Part shown: positions 10,431 to 18,453 of the stretch, in pieces
Position numbering within the stretch: position 1 is the first letter of the stretch
Layout: each line of letters opens with the position of its first letter
Assembly (NCBI RefSeq): GCF_011388215.1
Contig: NZ_CP049989.1
Span: 930,001-994,000 of the forward strand
Source of the DNA: Hydrogenophaga crocea
GTDB lineage: Bacteria; Pseudomonadota; Gammaproteobacteria; Burkholderiales; Burkholderiaceae_C
DNA length: 64,000 nucleotides
Reading direction: 5' to 3'
Position numbers and translations under genes: made by a program
Notes under the pieces: model-generated
What the model was told of the DNA's origin: nothing
The model's database searches: none
Seen by the model: only the letters and a program-made list of their open reading frames with translations

Positions 10431-11851
10431 GGTTCGGTCGTGAGGGGCAGGCGCACCGTGGCGTCGAGGCCGCGCACGGCGCCGCCTACGCTGCGGTTGT
10501 TCAGTTCGATCTGGCCGCCGAGGGATTGCACGATCTCCCGGCAAATCGCGAGCCCGAGGCCCGAGCCCGAGAGGCTGGGGCCGGCGCCGTGGTCGGTGGC
10601 GAAGGGTTGGAACAGGCGCTGGCGCAGGCTTTCGGCGATGCCCGGACCGCTGTCGCTCACGGTGAGCGCGGCGGTACGCGCGTCGCGGTGCAGGTCCACG
10701 TGCAGCGCGCCGCCCTGGGGCGAGTGCTTGATGGCGTTGTGCAGCAGGTTGCGCGTGAGTTCGCGCAGCGCCCATTCGTGCGCCCGCACCGGCGCCTCGC
10801 CACCGAGTTCGAGCGCGAAATCGAGGTCGCGCTCGGCGATCAGCGCCGACAGGTCGAGCGCCACGGTGCGCACCACGCCGGCCCATTCGGTCAGGGGCAC
10901 GTCGCGGTCCTGGCGCAGCTGCTCCACCTTGGCGAGCGCCAGCATCTGGTTGGCGAGGTCGGTGGCGCGGTCCACGGTGTGCGCGATCTCGTCGAGCGCC
11001 TGGCGCGGCTCGACGTCGCCGCGGCGTGCGGACTGCAGCTGCGTCTTGAGCACCGCGAGCGGCGTGCGCAGCTGGTGCGAGGTGTCGCGCACGAAGCGCT
11101 TCTGGTGGTCGAGCAGATGGGACAGCCGCTGCATGTGCTGGTTGGTGGCGTCGAGCAGCGGCAGCAGCTCGCGCGGCGCGTCCTGCGCGGGCAGCGGCGA
11201 GAGGTCGTTCTCGCTGCGCGAGGCCAGCGCGCTGCTGATGTCGCGCACCGGCCGCGTGGCGCGCTGCACCACCACCACCACCACGAGCGCGATCACCGCC
11301 AGCAGCGCGGCCTGGCGCCACAGCGTGTCGATCAGGATCTGGCGTGCCAGGGTCTGCCGCAGCTCCAGGGTCTCGGCCACCTGGATGGTGGCCACGCCCT
11401 GGCCCTCCACGCCGGCCACGGGCTGCAGCAGCACGGCCATGCGCACCTTCATGCCGCGGTACTGGTCGTCGTAGAAGTTCACCAGCGCGGCGTAGATGTT
11501 GTCCTTGGGAATGGCGCGCCGCGGCGTGGGCAGGTCGTCGAAGCCCGAGACCATTTCGCCGTGAAAACCGGAGACGCGGTAGAACAGCCGGCTGCGGTTG
11601 TCGGCCTCGAAGGCCTCGAGCGCGGAGTAGAGCAGGGTGGCGTGCACGCGCGCCGCATCGCCGCGCCCCGTCACCTGCAACTGCTCGCCGAGCGATTTCG
11701 CCGTGGCCAGCAAGGTGCGGTCGTAGGCGGTGTCGGCCGCGGCCAGCGCCTGGCGGTACAGCACCACGGTGTTGAACACCACGTAGGCGAACACCGGCAG
11801 CAGGATGCCCAGCAGCAGGGTGCGGCGCAGCGAGAACGGACGTGGGCTCAC
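10427..11851 (-). CDS. tctE: Sensor histidine kinase, TctE type
   Basis: A 474-residue membrane sensor kinase. TM1 is near residues 10-30 (LLLGILLPVFAYVVF), followed by a periplasmic sensor domain of about 145 residues, TM2 near 180-200 (ALLAVIALVVVVVV), a HAMP-like linker, an H-box (DTSHQLRTPLAVLKTQ), N-box (LTRNLLHNAIKHS), DSGPGI and GSGLGLAIC. The GTG start overlaps the stop of tctD. TctE-type kinases control tricarboxylate uptake in Salmonella, and the divergent tctCBA operon supports that role here; the ligand is inferred. Confidence 0.88.
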   Translation of the reverse strand: MSPRPFSLRRTLLLGILLPVFAYVVFNTVVLYRQALAAADTAYDRTLLATAKSLGEQLQVTGRGDAARVHATLLYSALEAFEADNRSRLFYRVSGFHGEMVSGFDDLPTPRRAIPKDNIYAALVNFYDDQYRGMKVRMAVLLQPVAGVEGQGVATIQVAETLELRQTLARQILIDTLWRQAALLAVIALVVVVVVQRATRPVRDISSALASRSENDLSPLPAQDAPRELLPLLDATNQHMQRLSHLLDHQKRFVRDTSHQLRTPLAVLKTQLQSARRGDVEPRQALDEIAHTVDRATDLANQMLALAKVEQLRQDRDVPLTEWAGVVRTVALDLSALIAERDLDFALELGGEAPVRAHEWALRELTRNLLHNAIKHSPQGGALHVDLHRDARTAALTVSDSGPGIAESLRQRLFQPFATDHGAGPSLSGSGLGLAICREIVQSLGGQIELNNRSVGGAVRGLDATVRLPLTTEP

Positions 11852-12516
11852 GGTGCCTTCAACAGGTAGCCCAGCCCGCGCAGCGTGACCAGTTGCGCGC
11901 CGGTGTGCGCGATCTTCTTGCGCAGCCGGTAGGCCACCACCTCGATCGCTTCGGTCTGCACCTCTTTCTCGCCCGGGAACACGAGCTCGAACAGCCGCTC
12001 CTTGGCGATCGCGTGGCCCGGTCGCGCGAGCACCGCGCGCAGCAGCGCGAGCTCGCGCGGCGTGAGCTCCAGCGGCGTGCCCTGGTGGTACACGGCGCCG
12101 CTCTCGGCGTCCACCGTCATGCCGCACCAGGCGGTCGAGGCGGGCGCGTCGCTGCCGGTGGCGCGGCGCACCAGCGCGCGCACGCGGGCCTCGAGCTCGT
12201 CGAGGTCGAAGGGCTTGGCGAGGTAGTCGTCGGCGCCGGTGTTCAGGCCCAGGATGCGGTCGCCCACGGTGCCGCGCGCGGTGAGGATGATGACGGGGGT
12301 GCGCAGGCCCGCGGCGCGCGCCTGGGCCAGCACCTCGAGCCCGTCCTGGCCCGGCAGCGAGAGGTCGAGCAGCACCGCGTCGGGCTGGCTTTGCCGCCAC
12401 ACACCGAGCGCGCGCAGGCCGTCGTCGCAGGTGAGCACCTGCAGGCCGCGGCGCTCCAGCGCGCGGCTCAGGGTCACCTGCATGGTGGCGTTGTCTTCGA
12501 CCAGCAGCAGCTTCAT
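11848..12516 (-). CDS. tctD: OmpR-family response regulator, TctD type
   Basis: A 222-residue regulator with a receiver domain at residues 1-115 (LLLVEDN, phospho-acceptor Asp in AVLLDLSLPG, Lys in YLAKPFD) and a C-terminal winged helix (LTPRELALLRAVLARPG ... VVAYRLRKKI). The start MKLLLVEDN is preferred over longer upstream options because it begins the receiver fold directly. It is divergent from tctC, 131 bases away, and probably activates that operon when phosphorylated by the adjacent TctE. Confidence 0.9.
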   Translation of the reverse strand: MKLLLVEDNATMQVTLSRALERRGLQVLTCDDGLRALGVWRQSQPDAVLLDLSLPGQDGLEVLAQARAAGLRTPVIILTARGTVGDRILGLNTGADDYLAKPFDLDELEARVRALVRRATGSDAPASTAWCGMTVDAESGAVYHQGTPLELTPRELALLRAVLARPGHAIAKERLFELVFPGEKEVQTEAIEVVAYRLRKKIAHTGAQLVTLRGLGYLLKAP

Positions 12517-12578
12517 GCGGCGGCCATTATCGGCAGCCGCCTGCCCTGCCGCCCGTATCAGGGTTTCCCCCAGGGCGT

Positions 12579-12597
12579 CCGACAGCCAACTGACAGC
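12579..12597. promoter_or_regulatory. Candidate TctD operator: 11-base-spaced direct repeat
   Basis: CCGACAGC (12579-12586) and CTGACAGC (12590-12597) are direct repeats with an 11-base period in the tctD-tctC intergenic region. OmpR-family regulators usually bind such tandem half-sites. The assignment is by position and spacing only. Confidence 0.35.
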
Positions 12598-12647
12598 GCG
12601 CCCGCCGAACATTCGGCCCGCCCCTTTCACCCACAGGAGACAACGCC

Positions 12648-13607
12648 ATGCGTCGCGACACCTTCCTCAAATCCCTGGCCGCTCTGGCCGCCGCGGGCGC
12701 GCTGCCCAACGCCGCCTGGGCCAACGCCAACATCAAGATGATGATCCCTGCCAACCCCGGCGGCGGCTGGGACGGCACCGGCCGCGCGCTCGGCGACGCG
12801 TTGCGCGACGCGGGCGTGGCCTCTTCGGTGACCTTCGAGAACAAGGGCGGCGCGGCCGGCGCGATCGGCCTGGCCCAGTTCTACAACGCCAGCAAGGGCG
12901 ACCCGAACGCGCTGATGGTGATGGGCGCCGTGATGCTCGGCGGCATCATCACCGGCAAGCCGCCGGTGTCGATCACCCAGGTCACGCCGATCGCGCGCCT
13001 GACCACCGAATACAACGTGTTCGTGCTGCCGGCCGAGTCGCCGCTCAAGACCATGAAGGACGTGGTCGAGCAGCTCAAGAAAGACCCGGGCAGCGTGAAG
13101 TGGGGCGGCGGTTCGCGCGGCGCCACCGAGCACATCGCCGCCGCGCAGATCGCGCAGGCCGTGGGCGTGCCCGCCGCCAAGATCAACTACGTGCCCTTCC
13201 GCGGGGGCGGTGAGGCGGTGGCCGCCATCCTGGGTGGCAACGTCACCGTGGGCGGCAGCGGCTACAGCGAGTTCCAGCCTTACATCGAGAGCGGCAAGAT
13301 GCGCGCCATCGCCGTGACCTCGGGCAAGCGCCTGGACGGCATCAACGTGCCCACGCTGAAAGAGCAGGGCATCGACGTGGAGATCGGCAACTGGCGCGGC
13401 GTGTACGGCGCGGCCGGCATCACCCCCGCGCAACGCGACGCGCTGGTGGCCATGATCACCAAGGCCACGCAGAGCAAGTCGTGGCAGGAAGCGCTCAAGA
13501 AGAACGGCTGGACGCCCGCGCTGCTGACCGGCAAGGCCTTCGAGGAATTCGTCGACCGCGACTTCTCTTCGCTGCGCGCCACCATGGTCCGCGCCGGCAT
13601 GGTCTGA
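12648..13607 (+). CDS. tctC: Tripartite tricarboxylate transporter substrate-binding protein
   Basis: A 319-residue periplasmic binding protein of the TctC/Bug family with a signal peptide (MRRDTFLKSLAALAAAGALP, cleavage near AWA-NA). Family features include the ligand loop PANPGGGWDGTGRAL near residues 34-48, NKGGAAGAIGL and a GGGSRGATEH loop. It should bind a small carboxylate and deliver it to TctAB. AGGAGA precedes the ATG. It is the first gene of a complete tctC-tctB-tctA operon. Confidence 0.93.
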   Translation: MRRDTFLKSLAALAAAGALPNAAWANANIKMMIPANPGGGWDGTGRALGDALRDAGVASSVTFENKGGAAGAIGLAQFYNASKGDPNALMVMGAVMLGGIITGKPPVSITQVTPIARLTTEYNVFVLPAESPLKTMKDVVEQLKKDPGSVKWGGGSRGATEHIAAAQIAQAVGVPAAKINYVPFRGGGEAVAAILGGNVTVGGSGYSEFQPYIESGKMRAIAVTSGKRLDGINVPTLKEQGIDVEIGNWRGVYGAAGITPAQRDALVAMITKATQSKSWQEALKKNGWTPALLTGKAFEEFVDRDFSSLRATMVRAGMV

Positions 13608-13620
13608 CGGACGCACGGCG

Positions 13621-14142
13621 ATGAGCGAGATGCAGCAAGCCGCCCCGTCGCGCACGGGGCAGGTGGCGATCGGTCTGGGTGCCATCGGCGTGGCCGCGGT
13701 GCTCGCCGTGGGCGCCTGGCAGATCCCGTCCGACGCGGGATATGCCGGCGTCGGCCCCAACTTCATCCCCTGGCTGATGTGCGGCCTGATGGCGGTGTGC
13801 GGCACGCTGCTCGTCGTGCAGGCGCTGCGCGGCGGCTGGAAAGACGTGGAGCCGCCCTCAGGCGCCGACCGCGCCGACTGGCCCGCCCTGCTGTGGGTGT
13901 GCGCCGGCGTGATCGCCAATGCCTCGCTCATCACCACCATCGGCTTCGTGCTGAGCTGCACGCTGTGCTACGCGCTGGCCGTGCGCGGCCTGCGCCAGAG
14001 CGAGGGCAAGCCCGCCGGCGGGCCGAAGACGACCGGGGTCGACTTCGTCACCGGCGTGCTCATCGCCGCACCCGTGTACTGGGTGTTCACCAAGGTGCTG
14101 GCGGTGAACCTGCCCGGCATCAGCGCCAGCGGCTGGATCTGA
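13621..14142 (+). CDS. tctB: Tripartite tricarboxylate transporter small membrane subunit TctB
   Basis: A 173-residue membrane protein with four predicted transmembrane helices (about residues 16-33, 45-62, 80-115 as a pair, 138-165), matching the TctB family. It contains the typical GYAGVGPNFIPWLM segment after TM1. TctB is the small subunit that pairs with TctA in the cation-coupled TTT carrier. It lies 13 bases after tctC and 13 bases before tctA, so the three are one transcription unit. Confidence 0.9.
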   Translation: MSEMQQAAPSRTGQVAIGLGAIGVAAVLAVGAWQIPSDAGYAGVGPNFIPWLMCGLMAVCGTLLVVQALRGGWKDVEPPSGADRADWPALLWVCAGVIANASLITTIGFVLSCTLCYALAVRGLRQSEGKPAGGPKTTGVDFVTGVLIAAPVYWVFTKVLAVNLPGISASGWI

Positions 14143-14155
14143 TACCGAGGCCTTC

Positions 14156-15670
14156 ATGAGCGACATCCTCCACAACCTGCTCCAGGGCTTCGCCACCGCG
14201 GGCACGCCCATCAACCTGCTGTGGGCGCTGGCCGGCTGCGCGCTGGGCACGGCCATCGGCGTGCTGCCGGGCCTGGGCCCCGCGGTGACCGTGGCCATGC
14301 TGCTGCCCATCACCTCGCAGGTCGAACCCACGGCCTCGATGATCTTCTTCGCCGGCATCTACTACGGTGCGATGTACGGCGGCTCGACCACCTCCATCCT
14401 GCTCAACACCCCGGGCGAGACCGGCACCATGGTGACCGCGCTCGAAGGCTTCAAGATGGCCAAGAACGGCCGTGCGGGCGCGGCGCTCGCCACCGCGGCC
14501 ATCGGCTCCTTCGTGGCCGGCACCATCGCCACCGTGCTGGTCACGCTGTTCGCGCCCGTGCTCGCCGAGTTCGCGGTGCGCCTGGGGCCGCCCGAGTACT
14601 TCTGCCTCATGCTGCTGGCCTTCACCACGGTGAGCGCGGTGCTGGGCAAGAGCGCGCTGCGCGGCCTGACCTCGCTGTTCCTGGGCCTGTCGCTGGGTCT
14701 GGTGGGCATCGACCAGATCACCGGCCAGGTGCGCTACACCGCGGGCATCCTCGAATTCATGGACGGCCTCGAGGTGGTGCTGGTGGCCGTGGGCCTGTTC
14801 GCGGTGACCGAGGCGCTCTACAACGCCGCCTACGAAGGTCGCATGGAAGCCAGCATGAACCGCCTGACCAAGGTGCACATGACCGGCAACGAATGGCGCC
14901 GCTCCTGGCCCGCCTGGCTGCGCGGCACGGCCATCGGTTTCCCCTTCGGCACCATTCCCGCGGGCGGCACCGAGATCCCGACCTTCCTGAGCTACGCCAC
15001 CGAGCGCAAGCTCGCCGACCCCGAGGCGAAGCAGAGCTTCGGCACCACGGGCGCCATCGAAGGCGTGGCCGGCCCCGAGGCCGCCAACAACGCGGCCGTC
15101 ACCGCCACGCTGGTGCCGCTGCTCACGCTGGGCATTCCCACCTCGGTGACCGCGGCCATCCTGCTGTCGGCGCTGCAGAACTACGGCATCAACGCGGGCC
15201 CGCAGCTGTTCCAGACCTCGTCCACCCTGGTGTGGGCGCTGATCGCCTCGCTCTACATCGGCAACGTGATGCTGCTGGTGCTCAACCTGCCGATGGTGGG
15301 CCTGTGGGTGAAGCTGCTCAAGATCCCGCGGCCGCAGCTGTACGCGGGCATCACCATCTTCGCCACGGTGGGTGTGTACGGCATGCGCCAGAGCGCGTTC
15401 GACCTGTACCTGATGCTGGGCATCGCGCTGCTGGGCCTGTTGATGCGCCGCTTCGACTTCCCCGCCGCGCCGGTGATCGTGGGCCTGATCCTGGGCCCGC
15501 TGGCCGAGGCGCAGATGCGCAACGCGCTGTCCATCGGCGAAGGCAGCTGGCGCGTGTTCATCGAACGCCCGATGTCACTGGGCCTGCTGATCGTGGTGGT
15601 GATGGTGCTGCTGCTGCCGCGCATCGTGGCCTACGTGCAGCGAGGGCGCGAAGCCCCGGCGTCGGCCTGA
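14156..15670 (+). CDS. tctA: Tripartite tricarboxylate transporter large permease TctA
   Basis: A 504-residue permease with about 11-12 transmembrane helices. The conserved TctA loops are present: [17 protein letters not shown] near residues 38-54, [15 protein letters not shown] near 75-90 and the second-repeat [23 protein letters not shown] near 305-330. It forms the translocation pathway for the carboxylate delivered by TctC. It closes the tctCBA operon and is followed by a strong terminator. Confidence 0.95.
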   Translation: MSDILHNLLQGFATAGTPINLLWALAGCALGTAIGVLPGLGPAVTVAMLLPITSQVEPTASMIFFAGIYYGAMYGGSTTSILLNTPGETGTMVTALEGFKMAKNGRAGAALATAAIGSFVAGTIATVLVTLFAPVLAEFAVRLGPPEYFCLMLLAFTTVSAVLGKSALRGLTSLFLGLSLGLVGIDQITGQVRYTAGILEFMDGLEVVLVAVGLFAVTEALYNAAYEGRMEASMNRLTKVHMTGNEWRRSWPAWLRGTAIGFPFGTIPAGGTEIPTFLSYATERKLADPEAKQSFGTTGAIEGVAGPEAANNAAVTATLVPLLTLGIPTSVTAAILLSALQNYGINAGPQLFQTSSTLVWALIASLYIGNVMLLVLNLPMVGLWVKLLKIPRPQLYAGITIFATVGVYGMRQSAFDLYLMLGIALLGLLMRRFDFPAAPVIVGLILGPLAEAQMRNALSIGEGSWRVFIERPMSLGLLIVVVMVLLLPRIVAYVQRGREAPASA

Positions 15671-15693
15671 ACGCCGCTTCTGATGATGGATTG

Positions 15694-15723
15694 AAGCCTT
15701 CCCCTGTCGGGGAAGGCTTTTTG
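15694..15723 (+). terminator. Rho-independent terminator of the tctCBA operon
   Basis: A perfect 11-base stem (AAGCCTTCCCC with GGGGAAGGCTT) with a 4-base TGTC loop runs into TTTTT, 23 bases after the tctA stop. Confidence 0.93.
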
Positions 15724-15773
15724 TTCTTTCGGCTTACATTTTTTGCCCATCACATTCTTGAGGCAGAAGGTGC

Positions 15774-16004
15774 ATGAAATCGGCCAACCACTGGATCGTC
15801 GAAGGGGGCCGATGGGCCTTGTGCTACGTCCTTGGCTGGCTGATGGTGTTCGCGGGAACGGCACTGTCCCTCTACATGTGGGCGGCACCGTTCGAGCACT
15901 GGGATGAGATGCTGTCGTTGCTGTTCTGGCGATCGTTCATCCCCGCGGCCCCCGTGTGCGTGATCCTCCGCGCATCCTGTTGGCGGCGTCGCTTCTGGCA
16001 TTGA
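15774..16004 (+). CDS. Small hypothetical membrane protein
   Basis: A 76-residue protein I do not recognise. It has a strong transmembrane segment (ALCYVLGWLMVFAGTALSLYM) near residues 15-37 and a weaker second one near 48-65, then a basic tail (RASCWRRRFWH). GAAGG lies just before the ATG. Together with the next gene it sits in a tract less GC-rich than its surroundings: a sampled 60-base line here is about 62% GC, while one in tctA is above 80%. No function can be assigned. Confidence 0.5.
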   Translation: MKSANHWIVEGGRWALCYVLGWLMVFAGTALSLYMWAAPFEHWDEMLSLLFWRSFIPAAPVCVILRASCWRRRFWH

Positions 16005-16035
16005 TTCAGAGCGTTTTTCTCAGGAGAGGGTGACG

Positions 16036-16302
16036 ATGGATGCCAGTGACTACGTGGCCACGACGCTGATGGCCACTGCGGTCGCGAGTTACCTGACCGA
16101 TCTTTTCCGGTTCAGGAAAGCGACGAGGCGGAGCTGGCTTTGCCTGTTGCTCACCATGTGCTTTCTGTCGACCACGAAACTCATGCAAAGCGGATGGGCC
16201 ATCACCCTGGGCACCGCCTCGAGCGTGGGGTCGACGGTGTGTTTCTTCTTCAGTGCTTTCGCGCACTTCCGGTCTGAGAACAAGCCGGAGAAAAAGCCGT
16301 GA
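16036..16302 (+). CDS. Small hypothetical membrane protein
   Basis: An 88-residue unrecognised protein with two to three hydrophobic segments (VATTLMATAVASYL, WLCLLLTMCFLS, SSVGSTVCFFFSAFA) and a charged C-terminus ending KPEKKP. The ATG at 16036 is preferred to a GTG at 16030 because AGGAG lies 9 bases upstream. Sampled lines are 55-58% GC, lower than the neighbourhood. It lies 31 bases after the previous small gene, so they are probably cotranscribed. It ends one base before the stop of the convergent gene. Confidence 0.5.
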   Translation: MDASDYVATTLMATAVASYLTDLFRFRKATRRSWLCLLLTMCFLSTTKLMQSGWAITLGTASSVGSTVCFFFSAFAHFRSENKPEKKP

Positions 16303-16303
16303 C

Positions 16304-16852
16304 TCAGCCCACTTCCCCAGCCACGCGCGCAGGCAAGGCCAGCCGCACCAGCCCCCAGGCCCGGCCCATGAACAGGCCGGTGAAGCTCCCGTAGAGCCCG
16401 GCCACGGTGAGCGCGAAGGCGGCGTCGTTCGCCTGTTGCGGCGCCATGGCGAGTTCCACGCCCACGCCGTACTTCACGAGAAAGATGCCCAGGATCAGCA
16501 GCAGCGGCAACGCGCTGCCGGGCAGGCGGTAGCGGCGCTGCACCGGGTCGAAGCGGGCGGTGCTGCGGCGCTGCGCCATGAGCGCGAAGGCCGCGGCCGC
16601 GGCAATGAGCCCGGAGAGGGCGGCGGCGGCCGCGTGCGGGGAATGGCCCAGCGCCGACCAGGTGCCGAACACCGAGAACAGCGCCATGGCCGCGGGCAGT
16701 GCCGCCACCCGCGTGAGGCTGGCGCTGCGCGCGCGCAGCTGGCTCAGGCCCAGCGCGAGCAGGGCGGCGAACAGGCCCCAGACCCAGGGCGGGGTCTGGC
16801 GCACGATGGGGCCGATGGCCTCGGGGTGGGTGGCGAGCAGTTGCAGCAGCAT
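16304..16852 (-). CDS. Membrane protein resembling DUF6622
   Basis: A 182-residue membrane protein with five predicted helices (WVWGLFAALLALGLS; AALPAAMALFSVFGTW; ALSGLIAAAAAFALM; ALPLLLILGIFLVKYGVGVEL; FALTVAGLYGSFTGLFMG). The start MLLQLLATHPEAIGPIV and the WVWGLFAALLALG motif resemble, from memory, the uncharacterised DUF6622 family common in Burkholderiales and other proteobacteria. The function is unknown. It ends one base after the small membrane gene on the other strand. Confidence 0.65.
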   Translation of the reverse strand: MLLQLLATHPEAIGPIVRQTPPWVWGLFAALLALGLSQLRARSASLTRVAALPAAMALFSVFGTWSALGHSPHAAAAALSGLIAAAAAFALMAQRRSTARFDPVQRRYRLPGSALPLLLILGIFLVKYGVGVELAMAPQQANDAAFALTVAGLYGSFTGLFMGRAWGLVRLALPARVAGEVG

Positions 16853-16966
16853 GGCGGTCTCCGGTGGTTGGGCGATGCCGCACTGTGCGCGGCGCCCCCG
16901 CGGGCGGCCACCGGCTTGCGACGAAACACCGCGCGCGCGCCGCGAAACCGCGCGCGGGCGGCGCGC

Positions 16967-17779
16967 TCAGTCCGACAGGCCGAGCGCGATGGTGCCGAAG
17001 GCGCCGTAGTCGGCCACCACCCGGTCGCCGGGCTCGATCGCCAGCGGCACCATGCAAGTGCCGCACGAGGCCCAGTCGCCCGCGCGCAGGCCGATGCCCA
17101 GTGCCGAGAGTTCGTTGGCGAGCCAGGTGAGGGCGGTGCGCGGATCGCCGAGCAGGGCGCGGCCTTCGCCGTCGCGCGCGTACCGCAGGCTGCCGTCGGC
17201 GCGGCTCACCGTGGCGTGCACGCGGTGGGCCGCGAGGTCGGCGCTGCGCCAGGCCTCGGGCGCGGCCGGGCCGAAGGCGAAGCGGCCGCAGCAGGCGTCG
17301 TCGGCGATCAGTTGGGCCTGGCCTGCGCGCGCGAAATCGGCAAAGCGCGAGTCGGGCACTTCGAAGGCCGGGTGCAGCGAGGCCACGGCCGCGAGCACCT
17401 CGGCCGCCGTGTAGGGCGCAGCGCGCGGCGGCAGGTCGGCGCCGAAGCGGAAGGCGAACTCGGGCTCGACCACGCGCATGCGGTTGCCCGCGAGCGTGAG
17501 CGTGGCGCCCACGGGGTGCACGAAGCTTTCGAGGATGCGCCCCGGCAGCGGGCCGTCGACCTGGATGTGGGCCTGGCCCGCGGCGCTGGTGGCCGCGATC
17601 TTCCAGCCCACCACGCGCTGGCCGGCCACCGTGGGCAGCGCGGCCTGCACGGCGTGGCCGGCCGCGGCGTCGGCCGGGCGCAGCGCGGGGGGCAGGGCGT
17701 CGAGGGCGGTGCCGGCCTGGCGGTGGGACCAGAGCAGGCGGGCAGCGGCCGGGGCGTCGAAGGTTTCAATGGCGGGCAT
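16967..17779 (-). CDS. 2-keto-4-pentenoate hydratase / fumarylacetoacetate hydrolase family protein
   Basis: A 270-residue FAH-superfamily protein of the MhpD/XylJ hydratase type: VVGWKIAATSAAGQ near residue 56, then the acidic metal-site region VVEPEFAFRFGADLP near 103-117 and a C-terminal GTCMVPLAIEPGDRVVADYG segment. Hydratases of this type add water to 2-hydroxypenta-2,4-dienoate-like products of aromatic meta-cleavage, using a divalent metal. No other meta-pathway genes are adjacent, so the substrate is uncertain. It is transcribed toward the DUF6622-like gene. Confidence 0.8.
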   Translation of the reverse strand: MPAIETFDAPAAARLLWSHRQAGTALDALPPALRPADAAAGHAVQAALPTVAGQRVVGWKIAATSAAGQAHIQVDGPLPGRILESFVHPVGATLTLAGNRMRVVEPEFAFRFGADLPPRAAPYTAAEVLAAVASLHPAFEVPDSRFADFARAGQAQLIADDACCGRFAFGPAAPEAWRSADLAAHRVHATVSRADGSLRYARDGEGRALLGDPRTALTWLANELSALGIGLRAGDWASCGTCMVPLAIEPGDRVVADYGAFGTIALGLSD

Positions 17780-17820
17780 GGCGTTTCCAGGTGGGGACGC
17801 GCCATGTTGCCAGAGGCCGC

Positions 17821-18303
17821 TCAGTTCTCGCGGGGCGTGGGCGTGTCGGGCGGGGTGCGGGGTGGTTCTGGCTGCGGCCGCGGCTGCGCGGGCTGCGCCA
17901 GGGCCAGCAGCCGCTGCTGCAAGTTTTGCTGTTGCAGCAGGCGCAGCTGGCTTTCGAGGTCCTGGTTCTCGGCCTGCAGGCGCTCGATTTCGTTCAGGTG
18001 GTACTGGGTGGCGGTCTGGGTCTGCAGCGAGTCCTCGTGCATGTCTGCGAGATGCATCAGCTCTTGCTCGATCACCAGGGCCTGCTCGGGCGGCAGCCCG
18101 CCGAGTTGGTTGCTGAGCCTCAGCCGCTCTTGCGCGATCTGATCGATCAGTTCGTCGAGCGACATGTCGTCGAAGCCTTCTTCCAGGCCCTCGGGCGCCT
18201 CGTCGGGGTGGGCCAGCGTGGCCGATGGCTGCCCGGCGGCGGGGATGTTGCGGTTGGGGGTGGGGCTGGGCGAAGGCGAGTGGCTGCGGGATCTTTGGAT
18301 CAT
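17821..18303 (-). CDS. Hypothetical coiled-coil protein
   Basis: A 160-residue protein with low-complexity ends (Ser/Pro-rich SRSHSPSPSPTPNRN at the start; Pro/Gln/Arg-rich QPRPQPEPPRTPPDTPTP at the end). Between them lies a predicted coiled coil (about residues 45-130) including DMSLDELIDQIAQERLRLSN and EIERLQAENQDLESQL. No enzymatic domain, signal peptide or membrane segment is seen. I do not recognise the family. It is divergent from the sigma-54 regulator, with 150 bases between their starts. Confidence 0.65.
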   Translation of the reverse strand: MIQRSRSHSPSPSPTPNRNIPAAGQPSATLAHPDEAPEGLEEGFDDMSLDELIDQIAQERLRLSNQLGGLPPEQALVIEQELMHLADMHEDSLQTQTATQYHLNEIERLQAENQDLESQLRLLQQQNLQQRLLALAQPAQPRPQPEPPRTPPDTPTPREN

Positions 18304-18453
18304 GTTGAAAGCAGGGGTAAAGACACAGGGCGATGCGCTGCGGCCGGCCTGGGGCCCGCCGCACGCCCGGCCTGGGTGGCGCGACCAAGGCCCGGGTTGC
18401 CGCCGTGACGGCTTCTTCACGCGGGCCGTGTCTGCATACCCGCCCCGGGTACC

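Noticed and set aside
18304..18453. Search for a sigma-70 or sigma-54 promoter for the PAS activator gene.
   Set aside because: TTGAAA and CATACC hexamers occur but not at usable spacing. Nothing convincing was found in this 150-base gap.
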